Shown: one piece after another, positions 1 to 7,160 of the stretch
How positions within the stretch are numbered: the first letter of the stretch is position 1
How the letters are laid out: each line of letters begins with the position of its first letter
Assembly: GCA_946541435.1 (NCBI GenBank)
Contig: CAMNJK010000061.1
Location: 1 to 8,534 of the forward strand
Source of the DNA: an uncultured Bacillota bacterium
GTDB lineage: Bacteria; Bacillota; Clostridia; Peptostreptococcales; Anaerovoracaceae
Direction of reading: 5' to 3'
Length of the DNA: 8,534 bases
The notes under the pieces: generated by a model
Databases searched by the model: none
What the model saw: the letters and a program-made list of their open reading frames with translations, nothing else
Told to the model about the DNA's origin: nothing
Program-made: the position numbers and the translations under genes

Positions 1-2337
1 GCAGGACTCCTGCCCATGACCGGCGGGGCATACGCAGCCTCAGGAACGGATGAGAGTTCTGATACGGTGCAGGAGATCGCCCGGCAGTTTCAGGACATGA
101 CGAAGGATCCTTTCGCCTTCCGGGACGGGCAGATGCGGGCTCAGGCAGAAGATGCGGCCGCCGCCTATCCTGAGAAATTTGATCTGCGGAACGTGAACGG
201 GGAAAGCTTCGTGACACCTGTCAAATTCCAGAATCCCTTCGGGACCTGCTGGGGATTCTCCGCCATTACCGCGGCGGAGACCAGTATCCTGGGGGCAGGC
301 CTGGCGCAGCAGGACGGTTATGATGCCAGCACGCTGGACCTGTCAGAAAAGCATCTTGTCAATTTCCTGGCAAGACCCCTGGATGACCCCACCGATCCGC
401 AGAATGGGGAAGGGACCCAGTATATCGACAAAAATCTGACCCTGCAGGACAAGTTCAACGCGGGCGGAATGCCCTTCTATGCCACCAGTCTCTTTTCCTC
501 CGGGATGGGACCGAATCTGGAAGACCGGACCCTCACTGACGGGGCCCCGGCAGGTACGCCATCGGACATCTATGAATATCACGGACTGAACCTGCTGACG
601 GACAAGGTCAAGATCAACGGGGTCTGGGCAGACTACTGCTACAGCGATCAGGATGACTGGTCCATTCCGGAGCAGCTGCGTTTCACCCAGTCCTATCAGC
701 TGAAAGAGTCCTATATGCTGCCGGATCCGGCCAGGTTCGATGATCCGAAGGATGAAACACATTATGAATATGATCCGGCAGCCACCGCAGCCATCAAGGA
801 ACAGCTTCTGCAGAAGCGGGGCGTGGAGATCGGATTCTGCGCGGATGTTTCCCAGCCGGATGCGGAGACCGGTGACGCCAGGTACATCAGCAAAAACTGG
901 GCCCATTACACCTACGAAAAGGAACAGGCCAATCACGGGGTATGCATCATCGGATGGGATGACAACTATGACAAGTCCAATTTCGTCCAGGGGCACGAGC
1001 CGCCGGAAAACGGCGCATGGCTGGTGAAGAACAGCTGGGGTTCCGGCGAACAGGAATTCCCGAACAAGGGTCGCGGAGACTGGGGCATCCCCAATGAGAA
1101 GGGGGAGGCGACCGGCTACTTCTGGATCTCCTATTATGATCAGACCATCAATTCCTGTGAAGCTCTGGCATTTGATAAGAGCAATGTCAATAAACAGTAC
1201 TATCTGGATCAGTACGACTACATGCCCGTGAACGCTATCATGAGCGCTGATGTGGGCCGTGAGGTCAGCTTCTCCAATGTCTTCCGGGCAGAGGAATGTC
1301 AGGAGCTGGAGCAGATCTCCTGTCAGACCGCGGCGCCTGGCACCACCGTGGAATATGAGATCTATCTGCTGCCGGAGAAACACAGTGATCCCCAGGACGG
1401 AATGCTGGCAGCCGCCGGCACGACCCAGGCCTTCCCCCTGGGAGGCTTCCACAAGATCGCCCTTGAGACGCCCATCATGATCCAGAAGGATCAGTATTAT
1501 TCCATTATCATCACCGAGATCACGCCGGAAGGAAAGTACAATATCAACGCTCCGGCCGCTATCTCAGAACAAATGGCCGCCTTCTTCCAGTTATCCTCAT
1601 GGGAGAAGGGCATCGTCAATCCGGGAGAAAGCTTCGTGAAAGCGGACGGCAAATGGTACGATTATTCCAATGCCGGTTTCCGCAAAAAGCTGCTGGGGGA
1701 CGACTATGTGACCCTGTCTGTGGACAATTTCCCCATCAAGGGATATTCCGTCCCCAAACCGAATCTGTCTCTGGTCCTGCCGGGCGGTGACGAAGTGACC
1801 CTGGAGGTCAATGACGAGAGATGCACGGATTCTCTGCGGGCCCGTTTCCGCGGCGACAAGTCCGTCCTGCCCCAGAACGCGGATATGGTCTGGACCCCGG
1901 CAGCCGGCAGTGAAAAGGTCTTCACGACAGAAGAAGTTCCGGGGGATTCTTCCATGCTCAATGTGACGGCTGTGGCGCCCGGAACCGGATATATAGAAGT
2001 CACCGCCCCCGGCGTCGGCACTCAGGTCGTGCGGGTGGAGGTGAACGCGCCTCCTGCGCCGAAGATGAAGCTCAGGGCCGGCAAAAAAAGCCTGAAGGTC
2101 AGTGTGGATCATTCGGCGGATTATGCTTCCTTCGACGGCTGTCAGATCCGTTACCGGGTCAAAGGAACATCCAAATGGAAGATGGCCAGGATCAGTCTGA
2201 TGACAGACAGCAAAAAGCTGAAGAAGCTGAAATCCGGTAAGCGATATCAGGTCCAGGCCCGGGATCTGACCTGGTACAATGAACAGGTCTGGTACGGCGA
2301 CTGGGGAAAGACCGTGACCAGTAAGAAGATCAGATAA
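1..2337 (+). CDS. Secreted papain-family (C1A) cysteine protease with lectin-like, Ig-like and Fn3-like modules, 5' partial
   Basis: The reading frame is open from base 1, so the true start lies left of the window; the ATG at 16 is internal. The first residues (AGLLP, then MTGGAYA-ASG) look like the end of a signal peptide with an AxA signal peptidase I site, so the product is probably exported. Counting from the Met at 16: oxyanion-hole Gln72 and nucleophile Cys78 (in FQNPFGTCWGFSA), catalytic His307 (NHGVCIIGWDD) and Asn339 (VKNSWGSG). The full papain catalytic set is therefore present and the enzyme should be active. About 230 residues separate Cys and His, well above papain's roughly 134, so the domain carries insertions. 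Residues about 391-505 fit the lectin-like domain that often follows bacterial C1 peptidases. About 585-675 look Ig-like, and about 680-773 are an Fn3-like, lysine-rich module (YRVKGTSKW) common in surface proteins of Clostridia. There is no LPXTG or C-terminal membrane anchor, so release or non-covalent wall binding is likely. The substrate is unknown. The downstream amidohydrolase starts 24 bases on and may be cotranscribed. Confidence 0.93.
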   Translation, partial: AGLLPMTGGAYAASGTDESSDTVQEIARQFQDMTKDPFAFRDGQMRAQAEDAAAAYPEKFDLRNVNGESFVTPVKFQNPFGTCWGFSAITAAETSILGAGLAQQDGYDASTLDLSEKHLVNFLARPLDDPTDPQNGEGTQYIDKNLTLQDKFNAGGMPFYATSLFSSGMGPNLEDRTLTDGAPAGTPSDIYEYHGLNLLTDKVKINGVWADYCYSDQDDWSIPEQLRFTQSYQLKESYMLPDPARFDDPKDETHYEYDPAATAAIKEQLLQKRGVEIGFCADVSQPDAETGDARYISKNWAHYTYEKEQANHGVCIIGWDDNYDKSNFVQGHEPPENGAWLVKNSWGSGEQEFPNKGRGDWGIPNEKGEATGYFWISYYDQTINSCEALAFDKSNVNKQYYLDQYDYMPVNAIMSADVGREVSFSNVFRAEECQELEQISCQTAAPGTTVEYEIYLLPEKHSDPQDGMLAAAGTTQAFPLGGFHKIALETPIMIQKDQYYSIIITEITPEGKYNINAPAAISEQMAAFFQLSSWEKGIVNPGESFVKADGKWYDYSNAGFRKKLLGDDYVTLSVDNFPIKGYSVPKPNLSLVLPGGDEVTLEVNDERCTDSLRARFRGDKSVLPQNADMVWTPAAGSEKVFTTEEVPGDSSMLNVTAVAPGTGYIEVTAPGVGTQVVRVEVNAPPAPKMKLRAGKKSLKVSVDHSADYASFDGCQIRYRVKGTSKWKMARISLMTDSKKLKKLKSGKRYQVQARDLTWYNEQVWYGDWGKTVTSKKIR

Positions 2338-2361
2338 AGATGCCTTCAGGGGACGGACAGT

Positions 2362-4089
2362 ATGAAGCGATTATTCATCAATGGCAGGTTGTTCACATCA
2401 AGCGAAGAACAGGTCTATGGGGAAGCCATGCTGGTGGAGGACGGCAGGATCAGCTGGGTCGGGAGCGGAGAAGAGGCCCGGCGTCTGATGGAACGTCTGC
2501 CGGATCAGACCGTTGGATCTGCAGCCGCTGCGCCCGCGGACAGCAGACCTGAAGTCATAGACCTTGGAGGCAGGACGGTGATCCCGGGTTTTGTGGATGC
2601 CCACATGCATCCCATGATGCTGGCGGAATACAGCCGGCAGATCGCCTGCCTGCCGCCGAAGATCAACTCCATTCGGCAGCTGTCTCAGGCCATTGCGCAG
2701 GCAGCTGAGGAGATCCATGCTGCAGAAGCCGCCCGGGCAGAAGATGTCTGCGCAGACAATAAAGACGGCGCGGCGGAGAAGTCTCTTCCCTGGATCCGCG
2801 GCTGGGGCTACGATGAAGGCAAATACGAAGAGCAGCGTTCGCCCGATCGTTACGATCTGGACAAGGGGTGCGCGGACCTTCCCGTCTTCCTGGTGCGCAG
2901 CTGCGAGCACATCCGCTGCGTCAACAGCAAGGCCCTGGAGATCGCCGGGATCACCAGAGACACACCGGATCCGCCCGGAGGGAGCATCGACCGGGATGAG
3001 CGCGGTGAGCCCACAGGGATCCTGCGGGAAAACGCCAGGGACCTGGTGCTCCCATTTATGCCTGCGGAGACCGAAGAAGACCTGGTGGACGCGCTGACGG
3101 ACCTGGGCGACCTCCTGATCTCCCAGGGGATCGTTGCCATTGCGGACATGGGAAATCTGCACGCCGGCGGAAACTATGCGTATTATGCAAAGGCTGGAGA
3201 AAAAGGCTTCCGCCAGCGGGTGACCCTCTATTATATGTGGGACTATTTCATGGATGATCCGGAATTCGAGATCACGCCCGACCTGATGGATGGAGACCGG
3301 CAGTTCCGCATTGCGGGACTGAAGCTCATCGGCGACGGCAGCATCAGCGGGAAGACCGCCTGGCTCCGGGATCCCTATCGGGGAACAGAGGAGCGGGGGA
3401 TGCCGGTCTACTCTGACGCGAGTCTGGAGAAGGCCATCGCATTTGCGAAGAAAACCGGCTGTCAGATCTCGGTGCACGCCATGGGCGGCCAGGCCATCGA
3501 CCGGATCGTGGACCGGGTCTATGAAGAAGAGGACTGGACGGACGGCAGCGTTCCATGTCTTCGGGTGGAGCACGTGACAGAGCCTTCGGAAGAGGCCATG
3601 CGTAAGGCCGGCGAGAGGGGGTTCGCTTTTGTCAGCCAGCCCATCTTCGAATACTGCGAGATCGAGACTTACCGGGCGAATATGGAGGAAGAACGGCTCC
3701 GGCATTTCTACCCCCATCGGACGGAGCTGGACCGGGGGATCCGTCTCGGCTTCTCCACGGACGCGCCGGCCACTTCCTGGGCGGTGCCATCGGATCCCTT
3801 CTCCAATCTGAAATCCGCGGTGACCCGGCGGGCTTATGACGGTTCTGATATCGGGCAGGATGAGCGCGTCAGCATTGAAACCGCCGTCATGCTCTATACG
3901 AAGAATGCTGCTGAGATCTGCGGCTTCACGGGTCTGGGCCAGCTGAGACCGGGATACAGCGCCGACTTCGCGGTATTAAGTGAAGACATCTTCAGCATCG
4001 ATCCGGACCGGATCGATCAGGTGCAGGTGGAGGAGACCTACATGGGGGGCCGGCGCGTGTTCCGGCGCGGCGAAACTTCCCGGCCATAG
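2362..4089 (+). CDS. Amidohydrolase family 3 (YtcJ-like) metal-dependent hydrolase
   Basis: This is a 575-aa cytosolic member of the amidohydrolase superfamily (Amidohydro_3; relatives include YtcJ and N-substituted formamide deformylase), which hydrolyses C-N bonds in amides or cyclic amides. The N-terminal beta-sandwich half (residues 1-75) leads into GFVDAHMHP, with metal ligands His81 and His83. The family signatures follow in order: WIRGWGYDE (around 145), the GGSIDRDERGEPTGILRENA region, KLIGDGS (Lys321, position of the usual metal-bridging lysine), SVHAMGG (His372), RVEHVT (His404) and FSTDAP (Asp467, catalytic acid/base). The C-terminal GQLRPGYSADFAVLSED closes the sandwich domain. 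All expected ligands are present. It is slightly longer than typical homologues, with Ala/Glu-rich stretches near 45-62 and 110-140 that look like loop insertions. The start is supported by AGGGGAC at 2348-2354, 8 bases before the ATG. Neighbours are the secreted protease upstream and a terminator downstream. The actual substrate cannot be told from sequence. Confidence 0.92.
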   Translation: MKRLFINGRLFTSSEEQVYGEAMLVEDGRISWVGSGEEARRLMERLPDQTVGSAAAAPADSRPEVIDLGGRTVIPGFVDAHMHPMMLAEYSRQIACLPPKINSIRQLSQAIAQAAEEIHAAEAARAEDVCADNKDGAAEKSLPWIRGWGYDEGKYEEQRSPDRYDLDKGCADLPVFLVRSCEHIRCVNSKALEIAGITRDTPDPPGGSIDRDERGEPTGILRENARDLVLPFMPAETEEDLVDALTDLGDLLISQGIVAIADMGNLHAGGNYAYYAKAGEKGFRQRVTLYYMWDYFMDDPEFEITPDLMDGDRQFRIAGLKLIGDGSISGKTAWLRDPYRGTEERGMPVYSDASLEKAIAFAKKTGCQISVHAMGGQAIDRIVDRVYEEEDWTDGSVPCLRVEHVTEPSEEAMRKAGERGFAFVSQPIFEYCEIETYRANMEEERLRHFYPHRTELDRGIRLGFSTDAPATSWAVPSDPFSNLKSAVTRRAYDGSDIGQDERVSIETAVMLYTKNAAEICGFTGLGQLRPGYSADFAVLSEDIFSIDPDRIDQVQVEETYMGGRRVFRRGETSRP

Positions 4090-4127
4090 CACGCCTGAAA
4101 ACAAAACAAGAGACACCAGCATTTCTG

Positions 4128-4153
4128 AAAAGACGCCTGCGGGCGTCTTTTTC
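4128..4153 (+). terminator. Intrinsic terminator after the amidohydrolase gene
   Basis: A 10-bp perfect stem (AAAAGACGCC at 4128-4137 with GGCGTCTTTT at 4142-4151) has a 4-base TGCG loop and runs into a T tract at 4148-4152. It begins 38 bases after the amidohydrolase stop. The A run on the 5' side mirrors the T run, so it could also terminate leftward transcripts, although no minus-strand gene is visible here. It separates the protease-amidohydrolase unit from the transporter unit. Confidence 0.9.
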
Positions 4154-4174
4154 TCAGGAGGAACGAATAAAGTG

Positions 4175-4203
4175 TTGACGGTTTGGCCCCGAAGGATTAT
4201 TAT
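4175..4203 (+). promoter_or_regulatory. SigA-type promoter for the small membrane protein / NCS1 transporter unit
   Basis: The -35 box TTGACG (4175-4180) and -10 box TATTAT (4198-4203) are separated by exactly 17 bp, each one mismatch from consensus. The predicted start is the A near 4210, giving a leader of about 87 nt. The position, directly after a terminator and before a three-gene unit, fits a new transcription unit. There is no extended -10 TG motif. Confidence 0.8.
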
Positions 4204-4209
4204 GGTTTT

Positions 4210-4296
4210 ATATTTATGCATTGGTATACATACATATGCAAAACCTATCGCATATACCAAGGCTGCGATATAAGACTGAGAGGAGGTCTATACAAT
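4210..4296 (+). promoter_or_regulatory. Structured 5' leader or operator region with overlapping inverted repeats
   Basis: The AT-rich leader has a perfect 8-bp inverted repeat, TTGGTATA (4221-4228) and TATACCAA (4253-4260). A 7-bp repeat, TATCGCA (4246-4252) and TGCGATA (4264-4270), and a 6-bp one, ATATGC (4234-4239) and GCATAT (4250-4255), also occur. The 8- and 7-bp stems interleave, so as RNA they would form either a tight H-type pseudoknot or alternative hairpins. The 6-bp stem competes with both. At the DNA level the GGTATA/TATACC half-sites resemble GntR-family (UxuR/ExuR-like) operator sequence, though spaced far wider. I do not recognise a known riboswitch. The structure and its role are inference; the repeats are seen directly. 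Confidence 0.5.
4281..4287 (+). promoter_or_regulatory. Ribosome binding site that sets the start of the small membrane protein
   Basis: AGGAGGT lies 9 bases before the ATG at 4297 and is a near-perfect anti-16S match. It picks this ATG over the upstream in-frame ATG at 4183, which lies inside the promoter spacer and upstream of the predicted transcript start. Confidence 0.88.
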
Positions 4297-4518
4297 ATGG
4301 TGCAATTCGAAGAAGTGTATGAAGAACTGAAGGGCCGCACGGATACGGACCCGGATATCGAGGAAGAACTCTGCCGGAGAGTGGCCGAGATCGAAAGTGA
4401 AGGAGGGGTCACAGAACCGCTTCCGAAAGTTGACTGGATCCTGGTGGCGATCCTGATCGTCCTGGGAACCATCGTTCCGATCGTCTACTATGCCGTCAAG
4501 TACGGCATCAGCGGTTAG
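4297..4518 (+). CDS. Small single-pass membrane protein, putative NCS1 transporter partner
   Basis: This 73-aa protein matches no family I can name. Residues 1-44 are hydrophilic and strongly acidic with amphipathic helical character (FEEVYEELKGR, DIEEELCRRVAEIESE). Residues about 46-67 (VDWILVAILIVLGTIVPIVYY) form one hydrophobic helix, followed by a short AVKYGISG tail. The charge pattern (acidic N-terminal arm, Lys after the helix) does not settle the topology firmly. The gene has a strong RBS, is the first gene of its unit, and ends 10 bases before the NCS1 symporter, whose RBS overlaps its TAG stop. Small single-helix proteins encoded next to secondary transporters are known as accessory subunits in other families, so a role in assembly, stability or regulation of the symporter is a reasonable inference. 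It could instead act independently. That it is a real gene is well supported by its RBS and composition. Confidence 0.82.
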   Translation: MVQFEEVYEELKGRTDTDPDIEEELCRRVAEIESEGGVTEPLPKVDWILVAILIVLGTIVPIVYYAVKYGISG

Positions 4519-4524
4519 GGGGGA
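4517..4524 (+). promoter_or_regulatory. RBS overlapping the small protein's stop codon, sets transporter start
   Basis: The A/G-rich run AGGGGGGA includes the last two bases of the TAG stop (4516-4518) and ends 4 bases before the ATG at 4529. It supports this start over the in-frame ATG at 4490 inside the small gene. The overlap of stop and RBS suggests translational coupling and so matched synthesis of the two proteins. Confidence 0.78.
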
Positions 4525-4528
4525 TATC

Positions 4529-5950
4529 ATGGCAAAGTTCAATGCGAATCAGGAGGCGCAGTTCGGTCTGCTGCCGATCACAAAAGGAGAAAGAGTCTAT
4601 AACCTCTGGGATAACAGCTGTATCAACATCGGTCTGTCCATCGCCACATGGGCATTCCTGATCGGCGCGTCCCTGGCCCTGTTCGTGGGTTTCTGGCCCG
4701 CGGTCTGGGGCACCTTGGCAGGGAATATGCTGACCGTACTGGTCATGACCATGATGCCCTGTCTTTCCAGCGCAAAATACGGCGTGGACGGTTATTCCGG
4801 CGCTGTCAGCTTCATGGGCGTCCGGGGGAAGAACTTCATCCTGGTCTGTGTAGCGGTATTCATCATCATGTGGGACATCGTCCTGTCCACTCTGTTTGCC
4901 CGCTCCGTATCCAATGTAGCGGCAGCGGCTGCGGGAAAGGAGGCCATGCCCCATTCCTTCCAGGTCTGCATGATGCTGGTCTGCATGATCGCCACCTTCC
5001 TGGTGGTCTGGAAGGGACCGCTGGTCATTAAGAAATTCAACAATCTGGTGGCCCCGCTGATGATCATCGTCATGGTCATGCTCGGCCTGATTCTGACTTT
5101 TAAGATCGGATGGGGCACCGTTCTGGAGGCAAAGCCCCTCATGCCTTATGAGAGCGACTGGGTCAATTTCCTGATCGCCGTGGAGCTTTCCTTCGGCGCA
5201 GGACTTTCCTGGTGGCCTGAAATGGGCGGCCTGTCCAGGCTTTGCAAGACCAGCCGGGCGGCCTACTGGGCCAATCTGGTGGGACTGGTGCTGGCTGCCA
5301 CGGTAGCCACTGCCATCGGCGCGGCTGCCTGCCTGACCATCGGCTCCGAAGACCCCACGGTCTGGATGCTGGAGCTGGCTGGCGTGGGACTGGGTGTCCT
5401 GGCGCTGATCTTCATCGCCGTGGCCAACGTCACCTCCTGCGCAACCATCACCTACACCATGTGCCTGGGGCTCAAGGGCCTTAAGATCTTCCAGAAACGC
5501 AACTGGGGCGCTGTGGTGGGCGGCTTCTGCATCATCGTGGCCATCTGCCTGGTCTGCGGGGCTGACTGGATCTATGATCATTTCTACATCATGCTGGGGA
5601 TCACCTGCATGTTCTACGTGCCCATGACGGCCATCTCCGCTGTGGATTACATGATCCTGAGGAAGCAGCAGCTGAGCCTGCGCGACCTCTTCAACAAGAC
5701 CGACACCTCGAAGTACTGGTTCTGGGGCGGCGTCAACTGGGTGGCGCTGATCATCTTCATCGCGGACGCCCTGTTCTATCTGGTCTTCTTCGATCCGGCC
5801 AACCTGATCTACCGGCCCCTGTTCGTATACTTCACCGGATCTCTGGGCGCCGGCATCCCATGCGCCATCGTCTATTATCTGGCCATGAAGCTGGTGGTGG
5901 TCAAGACCGGCAAGGGAGACTACCCCACACTGGCAAATGTACAGCACTGA
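4529..5950 (+). CDS. NCS1-family nucleobase/hydantoin-type cation symporter
   Basis: This 473-aa integral membrane protein of the nucleobase:cation symporter-1 family (Transp_cyt_pur; relatives CodB, PucI, HyuP, Mhp1) imports nucleobases, hydantoins, allantoin or related small heterocycles with H+ or Na+. The N-terminal signature is present: LLPITKGERVYNLWDN, then a first helix with INIGLSIATWAFLIGASLAL. About 12 membrane segments can be drawn, near residues 31-53, 56-76, 101-123, 142-161, 170-191, 212-228, 247-270, 283-310, 327-345, 352-374, 398-421 and 432-455. The segment SWWPEMGGLSRLCKTSRAAYW (224-244) corresponds to the family's W...DfsRya motif after helix 6, where substrate-facing aromatics lie, but an 'EMGGLSR' variant replaces the common 'DFSRYA'. 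The length matches the family. The substrate cannot be assigned; the variant motif argues against simply calling it cytosine permease. It is sandwiched between a small membrane protein and an iron-type alcohol dehydrogenase, 31 bases downstream. Confidence 0.87.
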   Translation: MAKFNANQEAQFGLLPITKGERVYNLWDNSCINIGLSIATWAFLIGASLALFVGFWPAVWGTLAGNMLTVLVMTMMPCLSSAKYGVDGYSGAVSFMGVRGKNFILVCVAVFIIMWDIVLSTLFARSVSNVAAAAAGKEAMPHSFQVCMMLVCMIATFLVVWKGPLVIKKFNNLVAPLMIIVMVMLGLILTFKIGWGTVLEAKPLMPYESDWVNFLIAVELSFGAGLSWWPEMGGLSRLCKTSRAAYWANLVGLVLAATVATAIGAAACLTIGSEDPTVWMLELAGVGLGVLALIFIAVANVTSCATITYTMCLGLKGLKIFQKRNWGAVVGGFCIIVAICLVCGADWIYDHFYIMLGITCMFYVPMTAISAVDYMILRKQQLSLRDLFNKTDTSKYWFWGGVNWVALIIFIADALFYLVFFDPANLIYRPLFVYFTGSLGAGIPCAIVYYLAMKLVVVKTGKGDYPTLANVQH

Positions 5951-5965
5951 AACGTACAGCACTGA
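5936..5965 (+). repeat. 15-bp tandem duplication across the transporter stop codon
   Basis: Two adjacent 15-base units, AATGTACAGCACTGA (5936-5950) and AACGTACAGCACTGA (5951-5965), differ at one base, and AA follows both. Each reads Asn-Val-Gln-His-stop in the transporter frame. The first copy ends the gene and the second gives a backup stop, with AAGGAG, the dehydrogenase RBS, directly after. Replication slippage is the simplest origin. Confidence 0.9.
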
Positions 5966-5981
5966 AAGGAGCATAATATAA

Positions 5982-7139
5982 ATGGCAATCAGAGAATTCT
6001 TCCACGCAACCAAGGTCGTTTCGGGCGCCGGATCGGTCAGTATGACCGGTGAGGAAGCGGTCCGCCTGGGCGCAAAAAAAGCGCTGATCATCACGGACAG
6101 TTTTCTGGCATCCAGCCCCATCTGCGGGAAGGTGACAGGCAGCCTGAAAGAGGCGGGCATTCCCTATATCATCTACGATAAAGTACGTCCGAATCCGAGG
6201 ACCACGGACTGCGATGAAACCTGCGAGCTTGCGAAAGCAGAGCAGGTGGATCTTCTCATCGGCCTGGGCGGCGGCAGCAGCATGGACCAGGCCAAGACCA
6301 CGGCTGCCCTGGTCACCAACGGCGGCAAGTGTGTGGAATGGGATTATGTGGAGATCCCCCATAAGATGCTTCCCACCATCTGCATCCCCACCACGGCGGG
6401 CACGGGCAGCGAAGTGACCTTCTGCGCCGTGATCACGGATGAGGAGAAGAAGTATAAGATGACCGTGATGGATCTTTATAACCTGAGGCCGGATGTGGCC
6501 ATCGCCGATCCGGAGCTGCTGCTGAGCCTTCCGCCGTCACTGACAGCCTCCACCGGTGTAGACGCCCTGACCCATGCCATCGAAGCCTATACCTGCAAAG
6601 TGTCCCAGCCCATCACAGATGCCCTGGCCCTGCATGCCATCAGCCTGATCGGAAAATATCTGGTGACCGCGGTTGAGAACGGGGGAGACCTGGAGGCCAG
6701 GACCGGGATGCTGAATGCCAGCCTGATGGCCGGCGCGGCCTTTATCAACTCCAATGTGGGCGCGGTCCATGCCATCTCCGAGACCATCGGAGCCTGGTAC
6801 GATACACCCCACGGGGTCGCCAATTCCATCTTCCTGCCCTATATCATGGAATACAATATCCCCGCCTGTCCCGACCGGTTCGCCCGGATCGCGGTGCAGC
6901 TGGGCATCGATCCGGCAGGGAAGACCACGGAGGAACTGGCCTATGCCGCGGTGGAATACGTGAAGGAACTGAACCGGAAGGTGAAGATCCCCAGACTGAA
7001 GGAACTGGAGTATATCAAAGAAGAGAACTTCGACGCCATCGCCCAGCGGTCGGCGGAGAACCCACTGTCCGATGACAACGCCAGGGAGATCGGGAAGGAA
7101 GGATATCTGGAAGCCCTTCAGAAGGCCTACCGCGCCTGA
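5982..7139 (+). CDS. Iron-type (group III) alcohol dehydrogenase
   Basis: This 385-aa cytosolic NAD(P)-dependent dehydrogenase of the Fe-ADH family (relatives FucO, propanediol and butanol dehydrogenases) interconverts an alcohol and its aldehyde or ketone. The N-terminal Rossmann-like domain has LGGGSSMDQAK (95-105; Asp102, Lys105) for the dinucleotide, then CIPTTAGTGSEVT (134-146). The helical domain carries the metal ligands at family positions: Asp194 and His198 (GVDALTHAIEAY), His263 (GAVHAISETIGAWYDTPHG) and His277. These match FucO Asp196, His200, His263 and His277, so an intact divalent metal site is expected. The C-terminal NPLSDDNAREIGKEGYLEAL is the usual family end, and length is typical. 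The start is supported by AAAGGAG (5965-5971), 10 bases before the ATG. It is probably cotranscribed with the NCS1 transporter, since there is only a 31-base gap and no terminator. The substrate is unknown; an aldehyde released from the imported compound is one possibility. Confidence 0.93.
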   Translation: MAIREFFHATKVVSGAGSVSMTGEEAVRLGAKKALIITDSFLASSPICGKVTGSLKEAGIPYIIYDKVRPNPRTTDCDETCELAKAEQVDLLIGLGGGSSMDQAKTTAALVTNGGKCVEWDYVEIPHKMLPTICIPTTAGTGSEVTFCAVITDEEKKYKMTVMDLYNLRPDVAIADPELLLSLPPSLTASTGVDALTHAIEAYTCKVSQPITDALALHAISLIGKYLVTAVENGGDLEARTGMLNASLMAGAAFINSNVGAVHAISETIGAWYDTPHGVANSIFLPYIMEYNIPACPDRFARIAVQLGIDPAGKTTEELAYAAVEYVKELNRKVKIPRLKELEYIKEENFDAIAQRSAENPLSDDNAREIGKEGYLEALQKAYRA

Positions 7140-7160
7140 GGACTGATGGACCGACAGTGA

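Noticed and set aside
16..18. ATG at 16 as the protease start
   Set aside because: The frame is open to base 1 and the residues around it look like the end of a signal peptide, so the start lies outside the window.
343..1452. Long minus-strand open frame opposite the protease (and similar ones at 2398-3717, 6537-7433 and 7660-8496)
   Set aside because: All are antisense shadows of well-supported genes with clear family motifs; none has a recognisable domain or its own RBS.
4183..4185. Upstream ATG for a 111-aa version of the small protein
   Set aside because: It falls in the promoter spacer, upstream of the predicted transcript start; the ATG at 4297 follows AGGAGGT.
3980..4273. 97-aa plus-strand frame across the amidohydrolase end and the terminator
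   Set aside because: It runs out of frame through a known gene, a terminator hairpin and a promoter, and has no RBS.
4275..4280. CTGAGA as part of a TPP riboswitch in the transporter leader
   Set aside because: Only the hexamer matches; the other conserved TPP elements (ACCTGA and the GGGA closing helix) are missing and the site abuts the RBS.
4490..4492. Upstream ATG as the transporter start
   Set aside because: It lies inside the small-protein gene without an RBS; the ATG at 4529 has a strong one and a family-like N-terminus.
4508..6160. 550-aa open frame on the minus strand opposite the transporter
   Set aside because: It mirrors the codon bias of the plus-strand gene, has low-complexity His/Asp/Gln-rich composition, crosses the transporter/dehydrogenase boundary and resembles no family.
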